A stretch of 64,000 bases of DNA from Polynucleobacter sp. (GTDB lineage: Bacteria; Pseudomonadota; Gammaproteobacteria; Burkholderiales; Burkholderiaceae): NCBI GenBank assembly GCA_024642065.1, contig JAHEBW010000004.1, positions 1 to 64,000 on the forward strand. The letters are read 5' to 3'. Made by a program: the position numbers and the translations under genes. This document shows, piece by piece, positions 35,910-47,569 of this stretch (its first letter is position 1; the number at the start of each line of letters is the position of its first letter). The notes beneath the pieces were generated by a model. The model worked only from the letters and a program-made list of their open reading frames with translations, had not been told where the DNA came from and searched no databases.

Positions 35910-36446
35910 ATGAACTACTCAGTTGTTAATCATTTAAACAAAGGCTTAATTGCCGCATTGTTGTCTGTTGGTGTTATTGGTTCTGCAGTTGCTGCTGATG
36001 AAAAAGACTTTAGCGGAAAAATTGGTGTTGTTAATTCCGAGCGAATTTTCAAAGAATCTAATATGGCTAAAGCTAGCCAAGCCAAACTTCAAAGTGATTT
36101 CGCCAAGCGCGAAAAAGATTTACGCGATGATGCTCAAAAGATTAAAGCTGCTGCTGAGAAATTGGATAGAGAAGCTGCTGTGATGTCAGATACAGATCGC
36201 GTTCGAAAGCAACGTGAACTTGCTGATGCTGATCGTGAATTACAACGTAAACAACGTGAATTTACAGAAGATGTTAACCAACGTAGTTTTGAGGAGCGCT
36301 CTAAGATTGCTCAAAAAGCGAATCAGGCACTCAAGACAGTTGCTGAGCAACGTAAGCTTGACTTGATCGTTCAAGAAGCCGCTTACGTTAATCCTCGCAT
36401 TGATGTAACCGATGACGTCATTAAAGCGCTTAACGGCTCACGTTAA
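35910..36446 (+). CDS. skp: Periplasmic chaperone OmpH/Skp
   Basis: 178 residues. A signal peptide (cleavage near AVAADE) is followed by a beta-strand IGVVNSERIF and a long charged coiled-coil that forms the trimeric tentacles holding unfolded outer-membrane proteins. Directly after bamA, as expected for a shared role in outer membrane assembly. Confidence 0.93.
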   Translation: MNYSVVNHLNKGLIAALLSVGVIGSAVAADEKDFSGKIGVVNSERIFKESNMAKASQAKLQSDFAKREKDLRDDAQKIKAAAEKLDREAAVMSDTDRVRKQRELADADRELQRKQREFTEDVNQRSFEERSKIAQKANQALKTVAEQRKLDLIVQEAAYVNPRIDVTDDVIKALNGSR

Positions 36447-36475
36447 TTATTGTTTAAAAGATCTCAGGATTACAC

Positions 36476-37546
36476 ATGCCTACTATTGCCGAGTTAGCTG
36501 AAAGATTTTCAGCTCGCTTAGTGGGCAGTGGTTCTGCTGCAGTTAATGGATTTGCTACGCTGGCTGAAGCAGATTCATCAAAATTGGCTTTTTTAGCTAA
36601 TCCACTTTATAGAAACGAAGCGCTCTCAAGTCAGGCTGCAGGCTTAATTGTGTCTGCCGCTGATTTTGAGTATTTAAGTAATCAAGAACAGGCTTCTAAA
36701 AATAGATCCTATTTGATTACTAAGAACCCTTACGCCTTATTCGCAAGAATTTCACAAGAGTTTGCCAAAGCTAATGCCCAAAATTTCAAGGCTGGCATTC
36801 ATCCATCAGCAGTCATCGAGGATGGTGCTATTGTTGCCTCTAGCGCTCATGTTGGCCCATTTTGCCATGTGGAAAAAGGGGTAAAAGTTGGAGAGCGCGT
36901 TGTCCTTTTATCTCATGTTCATCTTGGGCAGGATGCCTCGATTGGTGATGATTCTAAGATCTATTCCAATGTGACGGTTTATCACGGTTGCTCATTGGGT
37001 CAACGCAATATCATTCATAGCGGTACTGTGATCGGTTCTGATGGCTTTGGTTTTGCGCCTGACTTGGCTGCCGGTGAATGGGTCAAGGTGCCGCAAGTTG
37101 GTAATGTGATTATTGGTGATGATGTTGAGATTGGCTCGAATACTTCGATTGATCGAGGTGCTATGGCAAACACGATTATTGAAAACGGTTGCAAGATTGA
37201 TAACCTTGTTCAGATTGCCCACAATGTCCATATAGGGGCATTAACTGTAATTGCGGGCAATACGGCTGTTGCAGGTAGTACAACGATCGGCAAAATGTGC
37301 ATGATCGGCGGTTCTACTAGTTTTTCTGGCCATCTCAAAATTGCTGACCAAACAACTATTTCTGGTGGAACAACGATTATTCGTTCAATCGAAAAACCAG
37401 GTCAGCACTTCACAAGTATCTTTCCTATGCTTCCTCATTCTGATTGGGAAAAGAATGCTGCAATTTTGCGAGGCTTAGATAAAATGCGCCAGAAGGTAAA
37501 AGATTTAGAGAAGCAAATTAAATTATTGACGGACACGAAGAAGTAA
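36476..37546 (+). CDS. lpxD: UDP-3-O-(3-hydroxyacyl)glucosamine N-acyltransferase
   Basis: Third step of lipid A synthesis. 356 residues. An N-terminal uridine-binding domain ([18 protein letters not shown]) is followed by a hexapeptide-repeat beta-helix with the catalytic His region [12 protein letters not shown] and a C-terminal helix. Confidence 0.96.
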   Translation: MPTIAELAERFSARLVGSGSAAVNGFATLAEADSSKLAFLANPLYRNEALSSQAAGLIVSAADFEYLSNQEQASKNRSYLITKNPYALFARISQEFAKANAQNFKAGIHPSAVIEDGAIVASSAHVGPFCHVEKGVKVGERVVLLSHVHLGQDASIGDDSKIYSNVTVYHGCSLGQRNIIHSGTVIGSDGFGFAPDLAAGEWVKVPQVGNVIIGDDVEIGSNTSIDRGAMANTIIENGCKIDNLVQIAHNVHIGALTVIAGNTAVAGSTTIGKMCMIGGSTSFSGHLKIADQTTISGGTTIIRSIEKPGQHFTSIFPMLPHSDWEKNAAILRGLDKMRQKVKDLEKQIKLLTDTKK

Positions 37547-37566
37547 AAAGGGAAAAAGGAAATACC

Positions 37567-38016
37567 ATGACTGAATTAGTGAATTTTGATATCAACCAAA
37601 TTTTAAAGATGCTTCCGCATCGCTATCCTTTTTTATTAGTTGATCGTGTTCTAGAGTTAGAGGCTGGTCAGCGTGTTAAGGCTCTTAAGAATGTGACTAT
37701 GAATGAGCCACATTTCACTGGTCACTTCCCTGAGTTCCCAGTGATGCCAGGCGTTCTTATTCTAGAGGCCCTTGCTCAAACAGCAGCTCTTTTAACTTTT
37801 GGTAGTGATGCGGTTGATGATTCTGTTTACTTCTTTGTAGGCATTGATAATGCACGCTTTAAGCGTCCTGTTACGCCTGGCGATCAGTTGATCTTGAATG
37901 CATCTATTGAACGATTTAAAGGTGGTATTTGGAAATTCAAAACGTTTGCTACGGTCAACGATGTCGTCGTGACTGAGGCAGATTTAATGTGCACTATTCG
38001 TAAAAAGGGTGCCTAA
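37567..38016 (+). CDS. fabZ: 3-hydroxyacyl-ACP dehydratase FabZ
   Basis: 149-residue hot-dog fold enzyme of fatty acid elongation. Catalytic His in [12 protein letters not shown] and catalytic Glu in [15 protein letters not shown]. It competes with LpxA for 3-hydroxyacyl-ACP, so its place between lpxD and lpxA couples lipid A and phospholipid supply. One base separates its stop from the lpxA start. Confidence 0.97.
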   Translation: MTELVNFDINQILKMLPHRYPFLLVDRVLELEAGQRVKALKNVTMNEPHFTGHFPEFPVMPGVLILEALAQTAALLTFGSDAVDDSVYFFVGIDNARFKRPVTPGDQLILNASIERFKGGIWKFKTFATVNDVVVTEADLMCTIRKKGA

Positions 38017-38017
38017 G

Positions 38018-38818
38018 ATGTCGTTGATTCACTCAACTGCCATCATTGACCCAAAGGCTGAGATTGCTGAGGGTGTCGAGATTGGCCCTTATGCCGTTGT
38101 TGGTCCTCAAGTAAAAATTGGAAAAAATACCAAGGTTGGCGCACATACAGTGGTTGAAGGTTGTACAACCATTGGCGTTGACAACAAGATTGGTCATTTT
38201 GCATCGGTTGGTGGTGCGCCTCAGGATATGAAGTATCGCGATGAGCCAACCCAATTAATTATTGGTGATCGCAATGTGATTCGTGAATTTACGACATTGC
38301 ACACAGGTACTACTCAAGATGCTGGTTTTACAAAAATTGGCAATGACAACTGGATCATGGCGTATGTCCACATTGCCCATGATTGTGTTGTTGGTAACCA
38401 TACGATCTTTTCAAATAATGCACAAATTGCAGGGCACGTTCATGTAGGTGACTGGGCTATTTTGGGCGGAATGTCTGGTGTGCATCAATTTGTAAGAATT
38501 GGCGAGCACTCAATGATTGGTGGCGCCTCAAAATTGGTTCAAGATTTACCGCCATACGTGATTGCATCTGGTGCAGTTGCTGAACCGCACGGTTTAAATG
38601 CTGAAGGTTTGAAGCGTCGTGGTTTTACACCGGAATCAATCACAGCATTAAGACATGTATATAAATTGCTTTATAAACAAAATCTCAGCTTTGAAGAAGC
38701 TAAGAAGGCCATCCTAGAGATCGCTCTTGAGAAGCAAACATCTGAACCTGACACTGCTGAAAAGATAAGACTATTCCATGACTTCATCGCCGCTTCACAG
38801 CGCGGCATTGCCCGCTAA
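38018..38818 (+). CDS. lpxA: UDP-N-acetylglucosamine O-acyltransferase
   Basis: First step of lipid A synthesis. 266 residues; left-handed beta-helix with catalytic His in [14 protein letters not shown], and a C-terminal helical domain. I take the ATG at 38018, with AAAAAGGG upstream; an in-frame GTG at 38009 inside fabZ is less likely. Overlaps lpxB by 41 bp. Confidence 0.96.
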   Translation: MSLIHSTAIIDPKAEIAEGVEIGPYAVVGPQVKIGKNTKVGAHTVVEGCTTIGVDNKIGHFASVGGAPQDMKYRDEPTQLIIGDRNVIREFTTLHTGTTQDAGFTKIGNDNWIMAYVHIAHDCVVGNHTIFSNNAQIAGHVHVGDWAILGGMSGVHQFVRIGEHSMIGGASKLVQDLPPYVIASGAVAEPHGLNAEGLKRRGFTPESITALRHVYKLLYKQNLSFEEAKKAILEIALEKQTSEPDTAEKIRLFHDFIAASQRGIAR

Positions 38819-39980
38819 TCACGCACAAGCCTATTTGGCTTGTGTAGCAGGCGAGCCTTCAGGAGATATGCTGGCTGCTAGTGTTTTAGCAGGCATGAAG
38901 CAATTACCTAGTATTGCTGACTTACCAACCAAAGGCGTTGGTGGCCCAAAGATGATTGCTGAAGGCTTTACTGCTGCATGGCCTATGGAAACATTAGCTG
39001 TTCGTGGTTATGTGGAAGCGATTAAGCAGCTACCGTCCATCTTGTCCTTGCGCCGTTCTTTGGTTAAAGAATTACTACAAAACAGGCCACTTGCTTATTT
39101 GGGTATTGATGCGCCTGATTTTAATTTGGGCGTAGAAAAGAAATTAAAAGCCGCTGGTATACCCACTATTCATTTCATTAGCCCATCTATTTGGGCCTGG
39201 CGTGGTGGTCGTATTAAAGGAATCCAAGAATCTGTTGACCGTATGCTTTGTATTTTTCCATTCGAGCCTGCTATTTACGATAAGGTTGGAATGAAGGCTT
39301 CGTATGTAGGACATCCATTGGCTTCAACTATTCCAATGATTCCTGATACAGCTGGTGCTAAAGAAAAATTAAAAGTGAAGCAGGGGTCTGCTTTGGTTGC
39401 TGTTCTCCCGGGAAGTCGCCAATCAGAAGTTGCCATGATTGCCCCAGGTTTTTTCAAGGCAATTGAGTTGATGTTCCAAAAGCATGGCGCTGGCATTGAG
39501 TTTGTAGTTCCAATTGCGACCCCAGCTCTTAAAGCATCTATTGATTTACTAGCGAATGAGACTCGCTTGCGGTGTCCTGATATTTCGATTCATCTATTAG
39601 ATGGTCAATCTAGCTTGGCTTTAGAGGCCTCTGATGTTGTTCTGATTGCTAGTGGTACAGCAACATTAGAAGCGGCGCTTTGGAAAAAACCAATGGTCAT
39701 TTCTTACCAAGTTCCTGCATTAACAGCTTGGATTATGCGAAAACAGGCCTATTTACCTTATGTGGGTTTACCTAATATTTTGGCTGGTGAGTTTATTGTT
39801 CCTGAGTTATTACAAGAACAAGGTACACCGGCTGCCTTAGCAAATGCCACTCTGGATTGGCTTGACCAGCCTCAGAAGGTATCCATTTTGCGTGAGCGCT
39901 TTACGAAAATGCACGAATCCTTGCATTTACCAACTGGGCAACTAGTTGCAAAAGTGATTGCGGAAGTTATCCATGCCTGA
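38778..39980 (+). CDS. lpxB: Lipid-A-disaccharide synthase
   Basis: Glycosyltransferase (GT19) condensing UDP-diacylglucosamine with lipid X. 400 residues. N-terminal [14 protein letters not shown] and central [18 protein letters not shown] motifs identify it, with [11 protein letters not shown] in the second Rossmann half. The start lies 41 bp inside lpxA in another frame; no later in-frame ATG precedes the first core strand, so this unusually long overlap is probably real. Confidence 0.94.
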   Translation: MTSSPLHSAALPANHAQAYLACVAGEPSGDMLAASVLAGMKQLPSIADLPTKGVGGPKMIAEGFTAAWPMETLAVRGYVEAIKQLPSILSLRRSLVKELLQNRPLAYLGIDAPDFNLGVEKKLKAAGIPTIHFISPSIWAWRGGRIKGIQESVDRMLCIFPFEPAIYDKVGMKASYVGHPLASTIPMIPDTAGAKEKLKVKQGSALVAVLPGSRQSEVAMIAPGFFKAIELMFQKHGAGIEFVVPIATPALKASIDLLANETRLRCPDISIHLLDGQSSLALEASDVVLIASGTATLEAALWKKPMVISYQVPALTAWIMRKQAYLPYVGLPNILAGEFIVPELLQEQGTPAALANATLDWLDQPQKVSILRERFTKMHESLHLPTGQLVAKVIAEVIHA

Positions 39981-40572
39981 GTTATTAGAATGGATCTGCG
40001 GTGTTGATGAAGCAGGTCGTGGGCCTTTGGCTGGATCTGTTGTTGCTGCAGCTGTTGTCTTAGATCCTGAGAGACCTATTCATGGGCTGAAAGACTCTAA
40101 AAAGCTCAGCGCTAAGGTGCGTGAAGACTTGTATGAAATCATTATTAGAGATGCAAAGGCTTGGTGTATCGCCGAAGCTAGCCCATCTGAAATTGATGAG
40201 TTCAATATTCTTCAAGCAACCATGCTGGCGATGAAAAGAGCTATTGAAGGTTTAGAAAAATCTTTGGGCCGCTTGCCAGACAAAGCACTTATTGACGGTA
40301 ATCGTTGTCCCAAAGTGAATATTGATATGGAAGCAATTGTGAAGGGCGATAGTAAAGTTCAAGCCATTTCAGCCGCATCCATTTTAGCCAAGGTCACCAG
40401 GGATCGAGATATGCAAGTGTTGCACGACAAGTATCCTATGTACGGCTTTAATCAGCACATGGGATACCCAACGCCAGTTCATTTTGCCGCGCTCAAGGAA
40501 TTTGGTCCTTGTCCTGAGCATCGTCGCTCATTTTCTCCGGTGCGCGAAGTATTGGAACTTAAATTTATATGA
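39973..40572 (+). CDS. rnhB: Ribonuclease HII
   Basis: Removes ribonucleotides from DNA-RNA hybrids. 199 residues. Active-site Asp-Glu in [14 protein letters not shown], with [10 protein letters not shown] and the later Asp in ALIDGNRCP. Starts at the ATG at 39973, overlapping lpxB by 8 bp; ends 4 bp inside the next gene. Confidence 0.96.
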   Translation: MPELLEWICGVDEAGRGPLAGSVVAAAVVLDPERPIHGLKDSKKLSAKVREDLYEIIIRDAKAWCIAEASPSEIDEFNILQATMLAMKRAIEGLEKSLGRLPDKALIDGNRCPKVNIDMEAIVKGDSKVQAISAASILAKVTRDRDMQVLHDKYPMYGFNQHMGYPTPVHFAALKEFGPCPEHRRSFSPVREVLELKFI

Positions 40573-41387
40573 AATCAGCTAAACATATCAGTTCGCTTGA
40601 TAACCCTTTGGTTAAAAGAGTTAAGACTCTTTTGGAAGGTGGTGTTAAAGCTAATAAATTAAGGGCTGAACTTTCAATAGCCGTTGCTGAAGGTGTTCAT
40701 TTGGCGCAAGCTTGGTTGGGCAGCGAAGACTTAACAGAAATAATAACTACTGAAGAAGGTATGAATCAGCCAGAGATTGCAGCAGTTATTGATATGCAAT
40801 TAGCTTTGGTGCCCAATACTGATTTGTATATCCTTGAAGAGTCTTTGTGGAAAAAAATATCTGATCTAGGTCATGCACCACCAATTCTTATTAGTATCAG
40901 AATTCCACAGCCCGAATTTCCAGTTCATTTGAATGATGACGTTTTAATTTTAGATAACATTCAAGATGCAGGTAACGTTGGATCAATGATGAGAACTGCT
41001 GCTGGTGCTGGTCTTAAGCACGTTGTTTGCATGAAGGGTACAGCACAAACTTGGTCACCTAAAGTTCTGAGGGCTGCTATGGGCGCACATCGACATCTCA
41101 AAATTTATGAGTCATGGTCATTAAATGATATTCGCGAAAAAGTGAAGCTACCGATTTTGGCTACCAATTTAGTTGCTGAGCAGGATCTTTACGATTTGGG
41201 TGATGAGTTGATTGATCCTCATGCATGGGTTTTTGGTAATGAAGGCGCTGGCGTCACCCCGGAATTGTTGGCTATCTCTAAAGGGGTTTTAATTCCTCAA
41301 GACCCCTGTATTGAATCTCTAAATGTAGGTGCTGCGACAGCGATATGCCTCTTTGAGGTCAAAAGAGTTCGAAGAGAATCTCGTTAA
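40569..41387 (+). CDS. TrmH/SpoU-family RNA methyltransferase
   Basis: 272 residues. An N-terminal substrate-binding domain is followed by a SPOUT knot domain. The three family motifs are visible: [17 protein letters not shown] (1), [14 protein letters not shown] (2) and [18 protein letters not shown] (3). It is a 2'-O-ribose methyltransferase acting on rRNA or tRNA; the modified nucleotide cannot be told from sequence. Last gene of the rightward block that begins at rpsB. Confidence 0.93.
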   Translation: MKSAKHISSLDNPLVKRVKTLLEGGVKANKLRAELSIAVAEGVHLAQAWLGSEDLTEIITTEEGMNQPEIAAVIDMQLALVPNTDLYILEESLWKKISDLGHAPPILISIRIPQPEFPVHLNDDVLILDNIQDAGNVGSMMRTAAGAGLKHVVCMKGTAQTWSPKVLRAAMGAHRHLKIYESWSLNDIREKVKLPILATNLVAEQDLYDLGDELIDPHAWVFGNEGAGVTPELLAISKGVLIPQDPCIESLNVGAATAICLFEVKRVRRESR

Positions 41388-41407
41388 ATCTGAATCAAAT
41401 TCCCGAA

Positions 41408-42232
41408 TCAGTAGTTGCTTCTCTCGGGTTTGATTTCTTGAAGAATCGTTGTGGCAATTTCTTCAATAGATTTATTAGTTGTTGAGAGCCACGGAATCCC
41501 GTTCTTGCGCATCATCGCTTCAGCTTCGCTGACCTCATAACGACAATTTTCAATTTTGGCGTAATTGCTACCTGGACGTCGTTCGTTACGGATTTCACAC
41601 AAGCGCATAGGGTCAATAGTTAAACCAAATAGTTTCTTTCTAAATGGTTGGATATCCACAGGCATCTGACTTCTTTCGAAATCATCAGGGATAAGAGGGT
41701 AGTTAGCTGATTTCAGGCCATACTGCATCGCCAAGTAGAGACTGGTTGGGGTTTTTCCACTTCGAGAAACGCCAATCAAAATAACATCGGCGTCAGCAAG
41801 ATTTTGATTCGATTGCCCATCATCATGCGCCAATGAGAAGTTAATGGCTTCAATACGATTCTTATAAGAATCTGTATCAGCATTATTGTGGAAGCGCCCA
41901 ATAGCATGATTGGATTTAATACCAAATGCCTGCTCCAGTGGCGCAATAAAGGTCTGGAACATATCCATCATGAGACCCTTGGCGCCAGTAACAATTTGAT
42001 TCACTTCAGGGTTAACTAAAGTTGTAAAAACAATGGGTTGCTGACCTGATTTTTGAGCGTAATCATTGATTTCTCTAACCGCTTGATGAGCTTTGTCGAC
42101 CGTATCCACAAAAGGGAGTCTTACTTGTCTAAATGGCAGTTCAAACTGCGCCAAAATCGATTGGCTAAAGGTTTCTGCAGTGATACCTGTGCCATCTGAA
42201 ACAATGAAAACAATGCGGGGTTTAGCTGTCAT
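41408..42232 (-). CDS. ppsR: PEP synthetase regulatory protein (kinase/pyrophosphorylase)
   Basis: DUF299-family bifunctional enzyme that inactivates (ADP-dependent phosphorylation) and reactivates (phosphate-dependent) PEP synthetase. 274 residues, with a start VFIVSDGTGITAETF and the P-loop GVSRSGKTPTSLYL. It is divergent from ppsA across 129 bp, the usual regulator-target pair. Confidence 0.94.
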   Translation of the reverse strand: MTAKPRIVFIVSDGTGITAETFSQSILAQFELPFRQVRLPFVDTVDKAHQAVREINDYAQKSGQQPIVFTTLVNPEVNQIVTGAKGLMMDMFQTFIAPLEQAFGIKSNHAIGRFHNNADTDSYKNRIEAINFSLAHDDGQSNQNLADADVILIGVSRSGKTPTSLYLAMQYGLKSANYPLIPDDFERSQMPVDIQPFRKKLFGLTIDPMRLCEIRNERRPGSNYAKIENCRYEVSEAEAMMRKNGIPWLSTTNKSIEEIATTILQEIKPERSNY

Positions 42233-42361
42233 AAGGGGTGTTCTTTTACTTGTGTTGGTGGGCTTGTAAAGGGCTACAATTGCACTATTACACGCCTAAA
42301 ACTTAAATTTACCCTAAGTTACTGGTAGCAGTGCAGATTTTCTATTACATCGAGAGTTTTT

Positions 42362-44743
42362 ATGACTAATCCTAACCATGCAAATGCATACGTTTTACCC
42401 TTTGAGGAATTACGCATGTCTGACGTTGAGTCAGTCGGCGGTAAAAATGCCTCACTAGGCGAAATGATTTCACAATTGAATGCTTCAGGTGTTCGTGTGC
42501 CGACAGGTTTTGCGACCACAGCTTTGGCTTTCCGTGAATTTCTGGTTCATAACAAATTAACTGAAAGAATTAATCAACGTTTAGATGCTTTGAACGTTGA
42601 TGATGTCAAAGCTCTAGCCCAAGCTGGTGCCGAGATTCGCCGCTGGGTTGAAGAAGCCCCATTTCAAGATCTTCTTGAACAAGAGATTCGCCAAGCATTT
42701 AAGGTTTTGGATGCTGATGGCAAAGGTTCTTTTGCAGTTCGTTCTTCAGCTACTGCTGAAGATTTACCAGATGCTTCTTTCGCAGGACAACAAGAATCAT
42801 TTTTGAACGTTGTTGGTATAGATGATGTTTTGCATCGTATTCGTGAAGTTTTTGCTTCTCTTTATAACGATCGCGCTATCTCTTATCGTGTTCACAAGGG
42901 CTTTGCTCACGCTGAAGTGGCTTTATCTGCAGGCATTCAAAGAATGGTTCGCTCTGATAAAGCATCCTCTGGTGTGATGTTTACTCTAGATACAGAGTCT
43001 GGCTTCAAAGATGCTGTTTTTATTACATCTAGCTATGGTTTGGGTGAAACAGTTGTTCAGGGTGCAGTTAACCCCGACGAATTCTATGTGTTCAAACCAA
43101 CCTTAGCTGCTGGTAAATACGCCATCATCCGCAGAAGCCTTGGTTCAAAACTAATTCAAATGCAATTTACGGCTCCTGGAGAGCAGGGCCGAGTCAAAAC
43201 GGTGGATGTTCCATTAGAGCAGCGTAATCGTTATTCCATTACTGATGATGATGTGGCTGAATTAGCTAAATACGCCATGATCATTGAAAAGCACTATGAG
43301 CGCCCAATGGATATCGAGTGGGGCAAAGATGGTATCGATGGCAAGATTTATATTCTGCAGGCGCGCCCTGAGACTGTGAAAAGTCAGGCGCATGGCCAGG
43401 TAGAAATGCGCTATAAGTTGAAAGGTAATTCAACTGTATTAACTACTGGTAGAGCTATTGGTCAAAAAATTGGTACAGGTACAGTTCGCGTTGTTAAAGA
43501 TGCGAGCGAAATGGATCGCGTTCAACCTGGCGATGTTTTAGTAGCGGATATGACAGATCCTAATTGGGAGCCTGTGATGAAGCGAGCAGCTGCCATTGTG
43601 ACTAACCGTGGTGGGCGTACCTGTCATGCTGCCATTATTGCGCGTGAATTAGGTGTGCCAGCAGTTGTTGGTTGTGCTGATGCCACGGATGTTCTTAAGG
43701 ATGGTGCGGTTGTTACTGTGTCATGTGCTGAAGGTGATGAGGGTCGTATTTATGACGGCCCTATTGAAACAGAAGTCACTGAAGTCAGTCGCGGTGTTCT
43801 ACCTGAGATTCCTTTGAAGATCATGATGAACGTTGGTAACCCTCAGTTGGCTTTTGATTTCTGTCAAATCCCGAATGGCGGAGTTGGTTTAGCTCGTCTT
43901 GAATTTATTATTAATAACAACATTGGCGTTCACCCGAAAGCTATTTTGGAGTATCCAAAAATTGATTTGGACCTTAAAAAAGCCGTGGAAAGCGTTGCTC
44001 GTGGCCACGCTAGTCCTAAAGCTTTTTATGTTGATAAATTAGCTGAAGGTATTGCTACTATTGCTGCCGCTTTCTATCCAAAGCCAGTGATTGTTCGTAT
44101 GTCAGATTTCAAGTCAAATGAATACAAGAAGTTGATTGGTGGATCTCGTTACGAGCCAGATGAAGAAAATCCAATGCTTGGATTCCGTGGTGCTTCACGT
44201 TACATCTCTGAAGATTTTGCTGAAGCGTTTGCTATGGAATGTGAAGCGATGAAGCGTGTGCGTAATGACATGGGCTTAACCAACGTTGAAATCATGATTC
44301 CTTTTGTGCGTACTGTTCAGCAAGCAGAAAAGGTGATTGGTCTATTAGGTAAGCAGGGATTGAAGCGTGGTGAGAATGGTTTACGCGTCATTATGATGTG
44401 TGAAGTTCCATCTAATGCCATTCTGGCTGAGCAATTCCTTGAGCATTTTGATGGCTTCTCAATCGGATCTAACGATCTAACCCAATTAACTTTGGGTCTA
44501 GATCGAGACTCTGGTATGGAATTGTTGGCGATTGATTTCGATGAGCGTGACCCAGCGGTTGAGTTCTTGATCGCTCGTGCCATTGACACCTGTATTGCTA
44601 AGGGCAAGTACATCGGTATTTGCGGTCAAGGACCTTCAGATCATCCTGACTTTGCTAAGTGGTTAATGGATAGGGGTATCAAATCTATCTCATTAAATCC
44701 TGATAGCGTTGTTGATACTTGGTCAATGCTTGCGAAGAAGTAA
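42362..44743 (+). CDS. ppsA: Phosphoenolpyruvate synthase
   Basis: Converts pyruvate and ATP to PEP, AMP and phosphate for gluconeogenesis. 793 residues. Domains in order: ATP-grasp-like N-terminal domain ([12 protein letters not shown]), swivelling phosphohistidine domain with the catalytic His in [22 protein letters not shown] (short form: [10 protein letters not shown]), and a C-terminal TIM barrel ([23 protein letters not shown]). Followed by two tandem terminators. Confidence 0.97.
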   Translation: MTNPNHANAYVLPFEELRMSDVESVGGKNASLGEMISQLNASGVRVPTGFATTALAFREFLVHNKLTERINQRLDALNVDDVKALAQAGAEIRRWVEEAPFQDLLEQEIRQAFKVLDADGKGSFAVRSSATAEDLPDASFAGQQESFLNVVGIDDVLHRIREVFASLYNDRAISYRVHKGFAHAEVALSAGIQRMVRSDKASSGVMFTLDTESGFKDAVFITSSYGLGETVVQGAVNPDEFYVFKPTLAAGKYAIIRRSLGSKLIQMQFTAPGEQGRVKTVDVPLEQRNRYSITDDDVAELAKYAMIIEKHYERPMDIEWGKDGIDGKIYILQARPETVKSQAHGQVEMRYKLKGNSTVLTTGRAIGQKIGTGTVRVVKDASEMDRVQPGDVLVADMTDPNWEPVMKRAAAIVTNRGGRTCHAAIIARELGVPAVVGCADATDVLKDGAVVTVSCAEGDEGRIYDGPIETEVTEVSRGVLPEIPLKIMMNVGNPQLAFDFCQIPNGGVGLARLEFIINNNIGVHPKAILEYPKIDLDLKKAVESVARGHASPKAFYVDKLAEGIATIAAAFYPKPVIVRMSDFKSNEYKKLIGGSRYEPDEENPMLGFRGASRYISEDFAEAFAMECEAMKRVRNDMGLTNVEIMIPFVRTVQQAEKVIGLLGKQGLKRGENGLRVIMMCEVPSNAILAEQFLEHFDGFSIGSNDLTQLTLGLDRDSGMELLAIDFDERDPAVEFLIARAIDTCIAKGKYIGICGQGPSDHPDFAKWLMDRGIKSISLNPDSVVDTWSMLAKK

Positions 44744-44749
44744 TCCGTT

Positions 44750-44779
44750 ATCAGGCCAATAGATCTTGGCCTGATTTTT
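44750..44779 (+). terminator. Intrinsic terminator of ppsA
   Basis: ATCAGGCCAA - TAGATC - TTGGCCTGAT, a perfect 10-bp stem, followed by TTTTA. The last bases reach the stop codon of the convergent smpB. Confidence 0.9.
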
Positions 44780-45236
44780 ATTCGCCTAGCTTAGAGCCCG
44801 AACGCATGATTCGGGCTTTTTCAATTTGCCAGTCGCGATCTTTGGTGGCTTCGCGTTTGTCATGCTGTTTTTTGCCTCGACCGAGTCCAATTTCACACTT
44901 AACGCGACCTTTGCTGAAGTGCAAATTAAGAGGAACCAAGGTGTAACCTTTTTGCTCAACTTTACCAATGAGCTTCTTGATCTCTACGGCATTCAGTAAG
45001 AGTTTTTTAGTTCTGCCCGGGTCAGCTAAGACGTGGGTGGATGCAGAAATAAGGGCGCTGATGTGACAGCCAATCAAATAAATTTCAGCATCTCGAATGA
45101 CAACGTAAGCTTCTTTGATTTGGGCGCGACCTTCCCGGATGGCTTTTACTTCCCATCCCTGTAGAACCATGCCGGCTTCAAAGCGCTCTTCAATGAAATA
45201 ATCAAAGAAGGCTTTTTTGTTATCAATGATGCTCAT
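44778..45236 (-). CDS. smpB: SsrA-binding protein SmpB
   Basis: 152 residues, standard length. Delivers tmRNA to stalled ribosomes. OB-fold core with [21 protein letters not shown] and [33 protein letters not shown] (short form: [11 protein letters not shown]), and a basic C-terminal tail. tmRNA itself is not in the window. Divergent from ratA with only 27 bp between them. Confidence 0.97.
   Translation of the reverse strand: MSIIDNKKAFFDYFIEERFEAGMVLQGWEVKAIREGRAQIKEAYVVIRDAEIYLIGCHISALISASTHVLADPGRTKKLLLNAVEIKKLIGKVEQKGYTLVPLNLHFSKGRVKCEIGLGRGKKQHDKREATKDRDWQIEKARIMRSGSKLGE
44795..44821 (+). terminator. Second rightward terminator, inside smpB coding sequence
   Basis: AGCCCGAA - CGCATGA - TTCGGGCT with the T run TTTTT on the plus strand. 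It lies antisense within the last codons of smpB and would stop any transcription leaking past the first ppsA terminator. Confidence 0.75.
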
Positions 45237-45263
45237 ATATATTTATCGTTAGAATGCGAGATT

Positions 45264-45698
45264 ATGGCAGACGTATTTAAGACTGTGCTGATTCAGCACT
45301 CCGCAGAGCGGATGTATAACTTGGTGATTGATGTTGCCAAGTATCCGGATTTCCTCCCATGGTGCGGCGGAGTTGAGGTCTTTGAGCAAACTGACGAAGT
45401 TTTGGATGCCAAAGTACATATTAAATTTAAGGGTATTAACCAGTTTTTCCATACCAGGAATGCCAATACAAGGCCATCAGCCATTGATATGGCGTTCGTT
45501 GATGGTCCCTTCAAGAAATTTCATGGTCATTGGAAGTTTGTATCTTTGCGTGATGATGCCTGTAAAGTTGAGTTTCAACTGCATTATGAGTTTGAGAGTA
45601 TTTTTCTAGAAAAGATTATCGGGCCAGTGTTCGGCATGATTGCCGGTACTTTTGTCGATGGTTTTGTTAAGAGGGCGGATCAGTTATATGGCAACTAA
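45264..45698 (+). CDS. ratA: Type II toxin-antitoxin RatA-like / coenzyme Q-binding START-domain protein
   Basis: 144 residues of the polyketide-cyclase/START (COQ10-like) fold, with VIDVAKYPDFLPWCGGVEV and a C-terminal FVDGFVKRADQLYG helix. E. coli RatA was described as a ribosome association toxin, whereas COQ10 homologues bind ubiquinone; conservation next to smpB and rnfH does not settle which role applies. Overlaps rnfH by 11 bp. Confidence 0.9.
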   Translation: MADVFKTVLIQHSAERMYNLVIDVAKYPDFLPWCGGVEVFEQTDEVLDAKVHIKFKGINQFFHTRNANTRPSAIDMAFVDGPFKKFHGHWKFVSLRDDACKVEFQLHYEFESIFLEKIIGPVFGMIAGTFVDGFVKRADQLYGN

Positions 45699-46038
45699 GC
45701 TTCATATTTTGGTCTGCGATGCCCGTCAAGGGGACCCTGTTCTCAAAGACTTTACTTGGGAGCCCAGAGATTCTGCTCCAACTGTTGGACAAGTTTTGAT
45801 GGCTTTAGGGGTTGCCGACTCACCCACAGACCCAAAAATTGCCAGAAAAGGTTGTTTTGGGGTTTTTGGCAAGCGTAAAGACTGGGATGCTCCCATCTAT
45901 GATGGGGACCGACTTGAGCTTTACAGTGAGCTTCTAGTAGACCCTATGGCTGCACGCCGTAAAAAGGCCAATAAAGACCTAGATGCAAGGCTTCAAGCGA
46001 AAGCAGCGTCAAAAAAAGGGCGTTTTTCAGGCAAATAA
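45688..46038 (+). CDS. rnfH: RnfH family ubiquitin-like protein
   Basis: 116 residues of beta-grasp fold. RnfH signatures GCFGVFGKRKDWDAPIYDGDRLELY (short form: GKRKDWDAPIYDGDRLE) and LLVDPMAARRKKA are present, with a Lys/Arg-rich C-terminal tail. The start MATKLHIL at 45688 is preceded by AGAGGG; the frame is open upstream inside ratA. Despite the name, no rnf electron-transport genes are nearby; function unknown. Confidence 0.9.
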   Translation: MATKLHILVCDARQGDPVLKDFTWEPRDSAPTVGQVLMALGVADSPTDPKIARKGCFGVFGKRKDWDAPIYDGDRLELYSELLVDPMAARRKKANKDLDARLQAKAASKKGRFSGK

Positions 46039-46042
46039 TCAT

Positions 46043-47545
<1,503 letters not shown>

Positions 47546-47569
47546 TCAGCCCATTTACTTAGGACTACC

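Noticed and set aside
42233..42361. Promoter pair between ppsR and ppsA
   Set aside because: TACAAT and TATTAC candidates exist but none has a convincing -35 at proper spacing, so I do not list them.
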